From JAJFFW01 sp965263375 (GTDB lineage Bacteria; Pseudomonadota; Alphaproteobacteria; Caulobacterales; Parvularculaceae), in NCBI GenBank assembly GCA_965263375.1, contig OZ253669.1, positions 2,976,001 through 3,040,000 of the forward strand: 64,000 nucleotides of DNA, written 5' to 3'. The notes under the pieces were generated by a model. That model was given only the letters and a program-made list of their open reading frames with translations. It searched no databases and was not told where the DNA came from. Position numbers and translations under genes: made by a program. Below, piece after piece: positions 24,986 to 33,946 of this stretch (within the stretch, counting starts at the first letter, position 1; each line of letters opens with the position of its first letter).

Positions 24986-25960
24986 ATGAAAGCGGTCCAT
25001 AAAAAGTTATGGGCGATGAGATGGTCCCCAATTCAGCCAATGGTCACTGAGAGTTTGATATCCCCACGTTACGCTGTTGCTGCTCCCCATGAAAATGGCA
25101 AGCATATTATTGAAGTGCTGATTGAGGAGCGTTGCACGAAACTGCGCAAGTCAATTTTTTGGCCTCTTTTACGCGCTGGGCTTTACCCTCTATTGAACAA
25201 AGGCGCTGCAGTGCGCATGGCGAATGAGGTTGCAAATTTATCCGCTCAAGGTGCAATGGATTACGTCAGTAATTTACTATCCATGCAACCAAACGTCACC
25301 ACCTTAGAAAACATTCCGGAAAAGGGGCCCATTTTAGTGGCGCCGACCCATCCAACCGGCATCGCCGATGGGGTGGCGATTTGGCAAGCGCTACGCGAGC
25401 GCCGGCCCGATATGATCTTTTTTGCAAACCGTGACGCCGTTCGCGCGGCCCCTCAATTGGCGGACGTGATCATTCCTGTTGAATGGTTGGAGGAAAAACG
25501 CTCCCGCACCCGCTCTCGCGAAACGCTGCTTGCCACTAAACAAGCCTTTAAAGAAGAGCGCTGTGTCATATTATTCCCGTCCGGACGGCTTGCTTATATG
25601 GATGAGAACAAGGTTCTGACGGAACGCGAGTGGCAACCGACCGTGTCGATCCTTGCCCGTAAATATAACGTCCCCATCGTGCCGACGCACATGCGCGCGC
25701 GGAATTCCTGGCTTTATTACTGGTTTTGGAAACTGAATGAAGAACTACGCGATATCACGCTGTTTCATGAACTGCTCAATAAAAAGGGTAAAACCTTTGA
25801 TATTACTTTTGGGGATATTATTCCGCCTGAAGACCTTCAAGGGGATCCAGCCGAAGTAACAGCAACACTGCAAGAACATGCGGTTACAAATGTTCCAAAC
25901 GGCGCCCCTTTTAAGTCGCCAATTAGCACAGCCTCAAAGACCGAAACCACCCTAGCCTAG
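24986..25960 (+). CDS. lysophospholipid acyltransferase-like (PlsC-superfamily) protein
   Basis: Up to 324 residues. The acyltransferase blocks are THPTGIADG (catalytic His, with Asp one residue further away than the usual HX4D), FFANRDAVRA, VILFPSGRLAY in place of the usual FPEGT, and VPIVPTHMRARNSWLYYW. It would transfer an acyl chain to a lipid or amine acceptor at the inner membrane; related sequences occur among putative glycerol-3-phosphate and ornithine-lipid acyltransferases. The start is uncertain: ATG 24986 lacks a ribosome-binding site, and in-frame ATGs at 25016 and 25043 are alternatives. Its TAG shares bases with the stop of the convergent ABC gene. Confidence 0.8.
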   Translation: MKAVHKKLWAMRWSPIQPMVTESLISPRYAVAAPHENGKHIIEVLIEERCTKLRKSIFWPLLRAGLYPLLNKGAAVRMANEVANLSAQGAMDYVSNLLSMQPNVTTLENIPEKGPILVAPTHPTGIADGVAIWQALRERRPDMIFFANRDAVRAAPQLADVIIPVEWLEEKRSRTRSRETLLATKQAFKEERCVILFPSGRLAYMDENKVLTEREWQPTVSILARKYNVPIVPTHMRARNSWLYYWFWKLNEELRDITLFHELLNKKGKTFDITFGDIIPPEDLQGDPAEVTATLQEHAVTNVPNGAPFKSPISTASKTETTLA

Positions 25961-26916
25961 GACGCTTGGCGGTAAGTTAGCTCTAAGAAGACATCTTCCA
26001 GATCGGCCTCAACGGTGGACAAATCTTTCACTTTGACCCCCGTGGCGGAGAGCCGATCTAAGATCTGCGCGACTTTCGCCTCGCTCGGCCGGTATGGAAC
26101 CGCCAACCGGCCATCGCTTGCAAGGCTTGCCTTAAACGGCCCAAGCTCTGGCGCGCTTTGCAAAGGTTCTATCGGTGTGATCAACAAAGTCTTGCGATCC
26201 AAAGAAGCGATCAGCTTTTCCGTCGGCTCACATGCGACCAGTTCGCCCTTGTTGATAATGCCGATTGTATCGCATAACTCCTGCGCTTCTTCCAGGTAAT
26301 GCGTGGTCAGAACAATCGTGGCGCCAAGATCATGCAACCCTTGAACATATTCCCAAAGTTGACGACGCAGCTCGATATCAACCCCGGCTGTTGGCTCGTC
26401 AAGAATCAAAATCGGCGGATTATGAACCATGGCTTTCGCCACTAAAAGCCGCCGTTTCATGCCGCCAGACAGCTGTCGCACATAAGCGTCGGCCTTATCG
26501 CCAAGGCCAAGAGCTTCCAAAATCTCCATCGTGCGCCGCTCTTTTTTGGGAACACCGTAGAAGCCTGCGTGTAATTCCAACGCTTCTTTCGGCGTAAAAA
26601 AAACGTCTGTCGTCAACTCCTGGGGCACTACCCCCATCGCCGCGCGCGCCTGGCGTGGGTTCTTATCAATATCAAAGCCCCAAACGCTGGCGCTGCCGCC
26701 GGATTTTTTAACGAGCCCCGCTAGAATATTGATGAAAGTCGATTTTCCCGCGCCATTCGGTCCCAATAGCCCAAAGATGGATCCGCGTTTAATCGTTAAA
26801 TCGACGCCGTTAAGCGCGCGTTTTGCAGGCGACTTTTTCGTCGAGGCATAAGTTTTCTGCAGATTTTTCGCAACAATTGCGTGGTCTGAGGGCGCGGTTT
26901 CAGTGAGAATGGTCAT
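25957..26916 (-). CDS. ABC transporter ATP-binding protein
   Basis: 319 residues. ABC ATPase with Walker A GLLGPNGAGKST (near 50), Q-loop GVVPQELT, signature RQLSGGMKRR, Walker B ILILDEPTAG and the switch His in VLTTHYLEEAQELCD. The domain layout (ATPase to about 235 plus a C-terminal regulatory piece) is of the drug/polysaccharide-export DrrA/NodI type. No permease gene is adjacent on this strand, so the membrane partner must be elsewhere. Its stop overlaps the stop of the convergent acyltransferase by four bases (CTAG, 25957-25960). Confidence 0.92.
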   Translation of the reverse strand: MTILTETAPSDHAIVAKNLQKTYASTKKSPAKRALNGVDLTIKRGSIFGLLGPNGAGKSTFINILAGLVKKSGGSASVWGFDIDKNPRQARAAMGVVPQELTTDVFFTPKEALELHAGFYGVPKKERRTMEILEALGLGDKADAYVRQLSGGMKRRLLVAKAMVHNPPILILDEPTAGVDIELRRQLWEYVQGLHDLGATIVLTTHYLEEAQELCDTIGIINKGELVACEPTEKLIASLDRKTLLITPIEPLQSAPELGPFKASLASDGRLAVPYRPSEAKVAQILDRLSATGVKVKDLSTVEADLEDVFLELTYRQAS

Positions 26917-27102
26917 AGTTTTCTAAAACTTTTGGGGCGATATCATGCCCAGGCGATGATTGTTCTATCCCACGCTTTTAATGCGCTTGCAATGAAGCGG
27001 GCGAATTAGGGCCAATAATTAAAAGACGCCTCTTGACGAGACGGTTGCGCCTGGCGCATTTCAAGATTTAAACAGGACTAAGCTTTAAAGGTTTTACGCC
27101 CC

Positions 27103-27294
27103 ATGATGGACTCTTCTGCAGCGACCATTCCTCCATCTGAAATTATCTATGTCAGCGATCGCCGCGTCGCATGTGACGGCGGCGGCGGCGCGCTTGGCCA
27201 CCCCAAAGTCTATTATTCCTTAGTCGATGGCCAGGCCGTATGCGCTTACTGCGATCGCAAATTCATATACGACCCGGAAAAGGCAAAAGCCTAA
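27103..27294 (+). CDS. zinc-finger protein of the zf-CHCC (NDUFS6-like) family
   Basis: 63 residues. The C-x8-H-x14-C-x2-C pattern is visible: Cys in VACDGGGG, His in ALGHPKVYYSL, then VCAYCDRKF. This matches the zf-CHCC family, which includes the mitochondrial complex I accessory subunit NDUFS6; bacterial members are small and poorly studied. Two consecutive ATGs (27103, 27106) can start it. It ends one base before the stop of the convergent ABC permease gene. Confidence 0.9.
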   Translation: MMDSSAATIPPSEIIYVSDRRVACDGGGGALGHPKVYYSLVDGQAVCAYCDRKFIYDPEKAKA

Positions 27295-27295
27295 A

Positions 27296-28834
27296 TCAAT
27301 CCCCGCGGCGCACGGCCAATTTCAAAATATCCTTTGCTTTAGGCGGCGACGCCTGGAGCAAGGAGCGGCGGAAAATACGGCCCATGACACGCGCAAGCGC
27401 CCACGTGAACACCAACATAAAGGCGGTCGCGCCCACAATTTCCCACAACGGCGGATCAGACGCAGCGCGCATTAACACCGCATAGGGCGTATAAATGGGA
27501 ATCCAAGTTAAAACGCTTGCAACAACGCCATTAGGATTTTGATAGACCATCATTACGAATGGCAATGGCGCAAACATCAACAACGTCACTGGGCCCATAT
27601 AGCTTTGCGCATCCTGCATAGAATTTGAAATTGCGCCAATCGCTAAGAAGATCATGGCGAAAATGGCGTAAGCGCAAAAGAAATAGAACAGATAAATCGC
27701 AAATAAGGGCGTTGCAAAAAGGGTTTGCACAACCCCGCCCATTAACTCAGCGCTCGCTGGCACGGCCAATGCTGCAATCGACCCGCCGATCAAAAAGGCG
27801 CTCGGCAAGGTAAGTCCTACAGCACCGATACCGATCAATTTTCCGAGCATCAATTGGTCCGCCGTGACCGATGACAATAAGACTTCTACAATCTTATTAG
27901 AGCGCTCTTCAATTGTGTTGGTCAGCAATAAATTACCAACACCAAAAATGATCACCACCAGCATATAGGTCAGAGCAGCGGGAAGAAAGATCTCCACCTG
28001 ATCACGCAGTCCCAGTTCAGCGGCGTCTTCTTCGCGATCCGGGCGGTAATCGCTTATCGGCGCGAAAACATCTTGAATATCGTCTAATGTGGTTTCCGCC
28101 AGACCGTAATCGGAAATAAATTGACGCTTCAATGTTGCATCGAGAGCGGTTGCAACCGCAACTCGCAGCGAACCGTCAGTTATATTTCGGCTCCAATATT
28201 CCGCTTCAATTGGCTTTTGCGAAGACGGAGAGGCCTTCCCAAAACCTTGCGGAATAAGCAACGCAGCGAATAAATCCACCGGCCCATCAGGCCCTGAGAG
28301 CTGTTCATTCCCCAAAAGATAAGGGCGTAGCAAATTCGCCGATTCTTCAAGGCTCTTCGCCGCGGCAACCTCGCTTGGGGTATCAATGCGTATCAGTGAA
28401 TTACGTCCAGCAATAAAAGCAGGTGCGCCCTCCTTCAAATAGGGGCCGGCGGCTTTTTGGGCCGCCTCAAAACCACCCGCCGCCCAAAAGGCGTCAACGC
28501 GGGCCCGTGTTACCGGCGCCGGCGCGAAGGGCGCGGGGATTAACTCATCTTCTAAAGCAGAAGGCTCAACAGAAAACTTTAGATAAACGTTCCAAGCGCC
28601 AATATCTTCGCGCATACGGATGTTTTCGATCTCTTGATCGATTGCTTGCGCATAATTTCCAGATGTCTGATCAAAAACGACAAAATGACGGGCGGGCTTT
28701 GCCTGTTCAGCAAAGCCAATCGCTGCGCCGCCTACGATAAACCCCAACGGAAACAGTACTAAAAAAAGCAAAAACCCGCGGGATAAGACATATTGCTTAT
28801 ATTCACGCCATGCGATGAGAAAGATTTGGGTCAT
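27296..28834 (-). CDS. ABC transporter permease, NatB-like
   Basis: 512 residues. One N-terminal helix (about 18-40), a large soluble loop to about 285, then five or six helices, the layout of NatB-type export permeases (ABC-2 superfamily). The segment TNTIEERSNKIVEVLLSSVT is highly characteristic of this group. With the ATPase encoded just upstream (four-base overlap, 28831-28834) it forms a complete exporter. NatAB extrudes sodium in Bacillus; whether this one moves Na+ or another substrate is inference. Confidence 0.9.
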   Translation of the reverse strand: MTQIFLIAWREYKQYVLSRGFLLFLVLFPLGFIVGGAAIGFAEQAKPARHFVVFDQTSGNYAQAIDQEIENIRMREDIGAWNVYLKFSVEPSALEDELIPAPFAPAPVTRARVDAFWAAGGFEAAQKAAGPYLKEGAPAFIAGRNSLIRIDTPSEVAAAKSLEESANLLRPYLLGNEQLSGPDGPVDLFAALLIPQGFGKASPSSQKPIEAEYWSRNITDGSLRVAVATALDATLKRQFISDYGLAETTLDDIQDVFAPISDYRPDREEDAAELGLRDQVEIFLPAALTYMLVVIIFGVGNLLLTNTIEERSNKIVEVLLSSVTADQLMLGKLIGIGAVGLTLPSAFLIGGSIAALAVPASAELMGGVVQTLFATPLFAIYLFYFFCAYAIFAMIFLAIGAISNSMQDAQSYMGPVTLLMFAPLPFVMMVYQNPNGVVASVLTWIPIYTPYAVLMRAASDPPLWEIVGATAFMLVFTWALARVMGRIFRRSLLQASPPKAKDILKLAVRRGD

Positions 28835-29814
28835 GCCGCCGCCCCCGTTTCTTTATCTTCCTGCGCGTCGCCGCGGGTTGCCTTATCACCAGCGGTCGCA
28901 ACGAAAATATCATGCAATCTCGCGCCGCCTTGTTCAAACTTTGTAACGCGCAAGCCCGCCGCGAGCGCCGCTTTTAAAATAATCTGCGGATCGCCGCCGG
29001 GGGCAAGATCAACATCATATAGGCGGGCCGCTGCCTCATCCTCTTTTTCCCCGCCATTTTGATGAGGGGTCACCTGAGCAACACCGGGACAGGCTTCAAG
29101 CGCCGCTGCGGAGCCAACAATCCCCATCACAATCCGCTGGGGCAATTTCGCCCGCGCTTCTTCAAGGGTGCCTTCAAATCGCTTGCGTCCGCGCGCCATA
29201 ATTAAAAACCGATCACAAAGGCGCTCCGCATGCTCCATAACATGGGTGGAGAAAATAATGGTGCGCCCTTCCTCCCTCAGTGACAGGATTAAATCTTCTA
29301 AGGTCTTTTGATTGATCGGATCAAGGCCGGAAAACGGCTCGTCCAAAATCAAAAATTCAGGGTCATGGGCGATGGTTGAAAGCAATTGGACTTTCTGCGC
29401 CATGCCTTTGGAAAGAGTTTCGTTCTTTGCGCGGGCGAACGGCTCTAGACCGAAACGCGATAAAAGCTCCATCGCCCCGCGTTTTGCCTGACGATTTGGA
29501 ACGCCGCGCAGCCGCGCAAAATACGCAATGGTGTCGGCGGCGCGCATTTTACGGTATAGCCCGCGCTCTTCCGGCAAATAACCAATGCGTTGACGCACAT
29601 CAATCGCGGACGACGCGCCCAAAATGGAAATACTACCACCTGATGGCTGAATAATATCCAGGATCATACGCAGGGTTGTCGTTTTACCAGCGCCGTTAGG
29701 CCCTAGAAAACCAAAGATCTCCCCCTGCTCAAGCTGGAAGGATAAGTCCTGCACAGCGGCAAAACCGCCAAAACTTTTATGAACGCTATCAAGCGTTAAA
29801 ATTGGTTGCGACAT
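28831..29814 (-). CDS. ABC transporter ATP-binding protein, NatA-like
   Basis: 327 residues from ATG 29814 (the frame opens at TTG 29832). Motifs: Walker A GFLGPNGAGKTTT, Q-loop GYLPEERGLY, a signature of unusual form (NETLSKGMAQKVQLL, lacking the LSGG core), Walker B FLILDEPFSGLDP and switch IIFSTHVMEHAERLCD. The LSKGM signature is typical of the NatA/YhaQ-like subgroup. The C-terminal third is the group's accessory domain. It is translationally coupled to its permease. Confidence 0.9.
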   Translation of the reverse strand: MSQPILTLDSVHKSFGGFAAVQDLSFQLEQGEIFGFLGPNGAGKTTTLRMILDIIQPSGGSISILGASSAIDVRQRIGYLPEERGLYRKMRAADTIAYFARLRGVPNRQAKRGAMELLSRFGLEPFARAKNETLSKGMAQKVQLLSTIAHDPEFLILDEPFSGLDPINQKTLEDLILSLREEGRTIIFSTHVMEHAERLCDRFLIMARGRKRFEGTLEEARAKLPQRIVMGIVGSAAALEACPGVAQVTPHQNGGEKEDEAAARLYDVDLAPGGDPQIILKAALAAGLRVTKFEQGGARLHDIFVATAGDKATRGDAQEDKETGAAA

Positions 29815-29924
29815 CAAACGGGCCCCGCTCAAGCATTAATATATGCGGGCGCCCCTTTAAAAAAACAATAAGAGGAAGGGTGAAAGCCTTATTACTTGAT
29901 CCTCAAACTGCGGACAGCCCCAAC

Positions 29925-30365
29925 TTACCAGGTCCCTGTGTTTTCCATACTGGCCCAAGGTTCAGCGGGTTCAAGCGCATCGCCCTTTTGCAAGAGCTCA
30001 ATTGAGATTCCATCTGGCGAACGCACAAACGCCATATGCCCGTCCCGCGGAGGACGATTAATCGTTACGCCGTTTGATTGCAGGGCGTCGCAAATCGCAT
30101 AGATGTCATCGACTCGATATGCCAAATGCCCAAAATTTCGGCCGCCGTCGTATTCTTCCGGGTCCCAGTTATAAGTAAGTTCAACAAGGGGCGCGCTATC
30201 CGCCTTTGCACGGTCAACATCGCCAGGCGCAGCAAGGAAAACCAAAGTAAAACGCCCCTTGTCACTCTCGTAACGGTTCGTTTCAATCAGACCGAGTTTA
30301 TTGCAGTAAAAATCTAAGGATGCATCCAAATCCCGAACGCGCACCATGGTGTGTAGATATTCCAT
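29925..30365 (-). CDS. gloA: lactoylglutathione lyase (glyoxalase I)
   Basis: 146 residues. Isomerises the hemithioacetal of methylglyoxal and glutathione to S-lactoylglutathione. The duplicated vicinal-oxygen-chelate fold is visible: HTMVRVRDLDASLDFYCNKLGL with metal ligand His5, LVELTYNW with a Glu ligand, FGHLAYRV with a His ligand and ISIELLQ with the second Glu. CGGAGTTT precedes the ATG. The methylglyoxal substrate is inferred from close similarity to GloA. It is possibly co-transcribed with the membrane protein and DUF2244 genes upstream. Confidence 0.95.
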   Translation of the reverse strand: MEYLHTMVRVRDLDASLDFYCNKLGLIETNRYESDKGRFTLVFLAAPGDVDRAKADSAPLVELTYNWDPEEYDGGRNFGHLAYRVDDIYAICDALQSNGVTINRPPRDGHMAFVRSPDGISIELLQKGDALEPAEPWASMENTGTW

Positions 30366-30394
30366 ATCAAAACTCCGGATGTTGTTAGATAATC

Positions 30395-30943
30395 TTATGC
30401 GGTTGCGTTTTCTTCACGCCCAAGCAACAACTCATCCCGCAAAAAACCAGGACGATTCTTGTGGTAGTGACGCATAAACAAAAAGAACATGCCGACCCAA
30501 ACGAAGATCACCCCAAAGAAAAAGTAAAAACCGGCAAAGTCCTGTGCAAGATAAAGCGCCATTTCCTCGTTGGCTTCCCCCGCCTCATCAATTTCTAGCG
30601 GGACATATTTCGCAAGCGCCGCCGGTTCTGGCTTTAAGCCCGTTTTTTCAGCAATCCAAATTAGAGCGCTTAGTGCAGCAAATATTGCCGGAAGCGATAA
30701 AGCATAAGCGGCAAGCGCGGTCAGCACATAAGCAGGGAAACGGGGCGTATGCACCCGGCGATAAATCTCTGTAAAACGCGCCTCGTCATAGCCTTTTATG
30801 AGTTCGGGCTCTTTTTCCTTTAACAAAGCCCACTCCAAAGCAGCGCCTTGGACAACCTCACGCTCTACCCTGCGCATCCAAACGACATAGAGCCCGCCAA
30901 GAATAGCGAGCGCAAAAAACGCAATTGCAAAAAAAACAATCAT
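30395..30943 (-). CDS. conserved membrane protein, function unknown
   Basis: 182 residues with three hydrophobic regions: an N-terminal helix (about 2-22), a middle pair (about 72-98) and a C-terminal helix (about 138-158), plus a basic end. The soluble stretch near 30-68 contains LLKEKEPELIKGYDEARF. I recognise no domain. It starts ten bases downstream of the DUF2244 stop on the same strand, so the two are likely co-expressed. Confidence 0.75.
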   Translation of the reverse strand: MIVFFAIAFFALAILGGLYVVWMRRVEREVVQGAALEWALLKEKEPELIKGYDEARFTEIYRRVHTPRFPAYVLTALAAYALSLPAIFAALSALIWIAEKTGLKPEPAALAKYVPLEIDEAGEANEEMALYLAQDFAGFYFFFGVIFVWVGMFFLFMRHYHKNRPGFLRDELLLGREENATA

Positions 30944-30953
30944 TCAAAGTCTC

Positions 30954-31553
30954 TCAAGAAGAGTGCTTAGGTTGATGTAAACGCGTCATCGCTTTTTGCA
31001 ACGCTGCTGCGAGCTCCCCGCGCTCGCCAGGGGACAAAAAGGCGCCAATGACTAAAGTGCGGCCTTTTGAGCGCAATTGTAATTGGCTCTCATGACGAAC
31101 CGGGTCATCAATAATCACATGGGTCCAGTAGGTCTGCATACGCCATCTTGTCTCATGGCCGGAAGGCAACACCCTGGAAACCCAAACCATGTCCGGCGTT
31201 ATGCGCACGCGCTCATGCAGGCGGCCTTGGCGATAACTAATTTTGAACGCCAGCCATACTAACGCCACATCCAGACCGCAAAACCCAATCACCGGCCATG
31301 CGCCAATGGCGAAGAAATAAAGGCCAAACAATAGATTAGCAATAATCACGACGCTCATGACTAACGCAAAACCTAAATTAGGGAGAGATCGGTTGGGGTA
31401 TAAAACCGCTTCAAAGGCGCCATCATTTTGGTATTCAACAGGCGCTTGCGCGCCAATTTCATTGGCGCCTAACCTTTGCCAACTCGCCAGCGCGACCTTT
31501 GGCGAATGGCGGCATATCCTCAATAATACTGACGCGGCCCATTGCGTAACCAT
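30954..31553 (-). CDS. DUF2244 membrane protein
   Basis: About 199 residues from ATG 31553, with GAGAGG just upstream; the frame extends to 31673 but that adds unlikely sequence. Two hydrophobic helices near 75-120 are followed by a soluble region with RVRITPDMVWVSRVLPSG and GAFLSPGERGELAAAL, the recognisable core of DUF2244. The family is typical of alphaproteobacteria and of unknown function. It is first in a leftward unit with the membrane protein and gloA, divergent from the MFS gene. Confidence 0.82.
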   Translation of the reverse strand: MVTQWAASVLLRICRHSPKVALASWQRLGANEIGAQAPVEYQNDGAFEAVLYPNRSLPNLGFALVMSVVIIANLLFGLYFFAIGAWPVIGFCGLDVALVWLAFKISYRQGRLHERVRITPDMVWVSRVLPSGHETRWRMQTYWTHVIIDDPVRHESQLQLRSKGRTLVIGAFLSPGERGELAAALQKAMTRLHQPKHSS

Positions 31554-31723
31554 AGCCTCTCGCTTTAGGAACGCCAAACATAGAATTCGCGACGGATTGC
31601 ACGAACGAATTGTAAGAACGAGTAGGTTCAAGCCCCCTACCGGCATAGGCCAGCTCACATTAAGCTTTAACATGCGCGCCTTGATAGCCGCGCTTTAAGA
31701 ATCGGTGAAGGAATACCGCTGCT

Positions 31724-33091
31724 ATGAACGCTAAGTCTCCAGGTAAAAATGCGATCGTCTTTATCGCCATCACCATGGGGATCGATATGGCGGGCGTTGG
31801 CCTCATTCTGCCGGTGATGCCTGATCTTATACGCGACTTAGCCCCTTCAATGTCAGTTGGCGCGGCGGCGGGAATTGCGGGTTGGCTGGTATTCTCATTC
31901 GCCGCGATGCAATTTTTCTGCGCGCCTATTGCTGGCAATCTCGGCGACAGATTTGGCCGCCGCCCTGTTTTGCTCATCGCTTTGGCAGGGCTGTCGATAG
32001 ATTATCTGATTATGGCGGTGGCGCCGACGCTGTGGATGCTGTTTGTCGGGCGCATGCTGGCCGGCCTCGCCGGGTCCACCTGGGCGGTTGCAAACGCCTA
32101 TATCGCTGATGTCAGTAATTTTGAAAATCGCGCGAAAAATTTCGGCATTGTGTCAGCTGCGGGCGCGGTAGGTCTCGTCCTGGGCCCAGCAGTTGGCGGC
32201 ATGCTCGGTTCAATCGACCCACGAGCGCCGTTCTACGCGGCAGCATTCATGGCCGCGGCCAACTGCATCTATGGCTGGTTTGTGCTGCCGGAAACGGTCA
32301 AATCAGAAAACAAGCGTAATTTTGAATGGCGGCGCGCCAACCCGGTTGGCGGTATTATTCAAGTCAGAACTTACCCAATGGTGTTGGGGATTTTGGCGGC
32401 CCTGTTTGTGATGCATATCGCGAACCAATCGATCGCGCATATTGCGCCATTCTTCGCTAAAGAGCTTTTAGATTGGTCGCCGTTAGAAATTGGCCTTGCG
32501 ACCACTTTTTACGGGGTTTGCCTAGCGATCATCCAAGGCGGATTGACCGGCCCAACAGTTAAAAAATTTGGTGAAATCAAAGCGGTCTTTCTGGGCCTTG
32601 CTGCCGGGGGCGCAACCTATCTGTTATTATCGATCGCGAGCACAGGCTGGATGATCTATGCGTTCATCTTTTTGAACGCCTTTGGCGGGTTTGCCACGCC
32701 TTCCATGCAAAGCCTGATGACCCGCGCAGCACCAGCCAATGCCCAGGGCGCCCTGCAGGGGGCTATCGCCTCGACCCTTGCGGTCACCGTTGTCATCGGT
32801 CCTTTGTTGATGACTCAGCTTTTTTCTTATTTCACACGGCCTGACCACCTATATTTCGTCGGCGCCCCATTTTTAGCCTCCGCCATTTTTGTTGCTGGCT
32901 CCGCCGCCATTTTTGCTTACATTGTGCGCCGTGGGGTCTCCTCGCCTACGGCGGCCGATAGCGCTGAAAATCAAGGGGACAATCCGCCAGGAGCTATCGA
33001 CCAAAATACCACCGCTCTTCAGGAATCAGTGCAAACAGAGCCTCCCATTTCTGAACAGGCCCCGCTGAAGCGCACCGCCAATGAGCGTTAA
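31724..33091 (+). CDS. MFS transporter, TetA-like
   Basis: 455 residues, twelve predicted helices. The loop 2-3 motif GNLGDRFGRRPVLL is the classic major-facilitator signature, and the first helix (ITMGIDMAGVGLILPVMPDL) and AYIADVS segment resemble the TetA/multidrug H+ antiporter group. GVVSAAGAVGLVLGPAVGG-like motif C (GIVSAAGAVGLVLGPAVGG) marks an exporter. The substrate is unknown, and resistance should not be assumed. A polar tail of about 50 residues follows the last helix. GAAGGA precedes the ATG. Confidence 0.9.
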   Translation: MNAKSPGKNAIVFIAITMGIDMAGVGLILPVMPDLIRDLAPSMSVGAAAGIAGWLVFSFAAMQFFCAPIAGNLGDRFGRRPVLLIALAGLSIDYLIMAVAPTLWMLFVGRMLAGLAGSTWAVANAYIADVSNFENRAKNFGIVSAAGAVGLVLGPAVGGMLGSIDPRAPFYAAAFMAAANCIYGWFVLPETVKSENKRNFEWRRANPVGGIIQVRTYPMVLGILAALFVMHIANQSIAHIAPFFAKELLDWSPLEIGLATTFYGVCLAIIQGGLTGPTVKKFGEIKAVFLGLAAGGATYLLLSIASTGWMIYAFIFLNAFGGFATPSMQSLMTRAAPANAQGALQGAIASTLAVTVVIGPLLMTQLFSYFTRPDHLYFVGAPFLASAIFVAGSAAIFAYIVRRGVSSPTAADSAENQGDNPPGAIDQNTTALQESVQTEPPISEQAPLKRTANER

Positions 33092-33133
33092 GGCAACGCC
33101 ATCAATCATCATGCTCGAAAGGAGATCTCGCCC

Positions 33134-33946
33134 ATGCCGCGCAAGCTGACCCGCGCTGCTGCGACCACTCTTTATGAGCGCTTATCAGCGGACGCCCCCG
33201 CGCCGCAAACAGAACTGAACTATAAAGATCCGTATACTCTGGTCGTCGCCGTCGCCCTTTCAGCCCAAGCAACTGATGTCGGGGTTAACAAGGCGACCGC
33301 AAAACTGTTTGAGATCGCTGACACGCCTGAAAAAATGGTCGCCCTTGGCGTAGAATGCCTTGGCGACTACATCAAAACAATCGGCTTATGGCGAAACAAA
33401 GCAAAGAATGTGATCGCTTTGTCTCAAATGCTGATCGATGAGTTCGACGGCGTGGTGCCAGAAGATCGCGATGCGCTAGAGCGTCTTCCAGGGGTGGGGC
33501 GCAAAACGGCGAACGTCGTGTGCAACGTGGCTTTTGGTCAGCCTACAATTGCCGTCGACACTCATATTTTCCGAGTCTCAAACCGCACAGGCCTTGCGCC
33601 CGGCAAAAACCCGCTTGAAGTCGAAAAAGGGTTGGAGAAAATAACGCCGGACCTTTACGCCCACGACGCCCATCACTGGCTAATTTTGCATGGCCGTTAT
33701 ATTTGTAAGGCGCGCAAGCCGGACTGTCCTAAATGCATGCTTACCGATATTTGTCTCTACAAAGATAAAATCACAGAAGACGAAACCCAAAAACCAACGC
33801 CAAAGAAAGCAACAAAAAAACTTACAACCACACCTAAATTGCGCGAGGCCACAAAAAAAATAGCGCGCAAAAAAACCACAAAAAAGAAGGCGACGAAAAA
33901 GCCATCAACAAAAACTCAAAGCACCAAGAAAGCTAGCGCCAAATGA
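33134..33946 (+). CDS. nth: endonuclease III with a lysine-rich C-terminal tail
   Basis: 270 residues; the usual enzyme is about 210-215. It is a DNA glycosylase/AP lyase that removes oxidised pyrimidines. The helix-hairpin-helix LERLPGVGRKTANVV carries the catalytic Lys, VDTHIFRVSNR carries the catalytic Asp, and CKARKPDCPKCMLTDIC gives the four cysteines of the [4Fe-4S] cluster (C-x6-C-x2-C-x5-C). After about 215 comes a 50-residue tail made almost only of Lys, Thr, Ala, Pro and Ser with KKATKK-type repeats, like a histone H1 tail. AAAGGAG precedes the ATG. The last four bases overlap pyrF. Confidence 0.95.
   Translation: MPRKLTRAAATTLYERLSADAPAPQTELNYKDPYTLVVAVALSAQATDVGVNKATAKLFEIADTPEKMVALGVECLGDYIKTIGLWRNKAKNVIALSQMLIDEFDGVVPEDRDALERLPGVGRKTANVVCNVAFGQPTIAVDTHIFRVSNRTGLAPGKNPLEVEKGLEKITPDLYAHDAHHWLILHGRYICKARKPDCPKCMLTDICLYKDKITEDETQKPTPKKATKKLTTTPKLREATKKIARKKTTKKKATKKPSTKTQSTKKASAK

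Noticed and set aside
31724..33091. TetA-like transporter as an antibiotic resistance gene
   Set aside because: The motifs only place it in the major-facilitator exporter group; no mobile context or resistance-specific sequence is seen.
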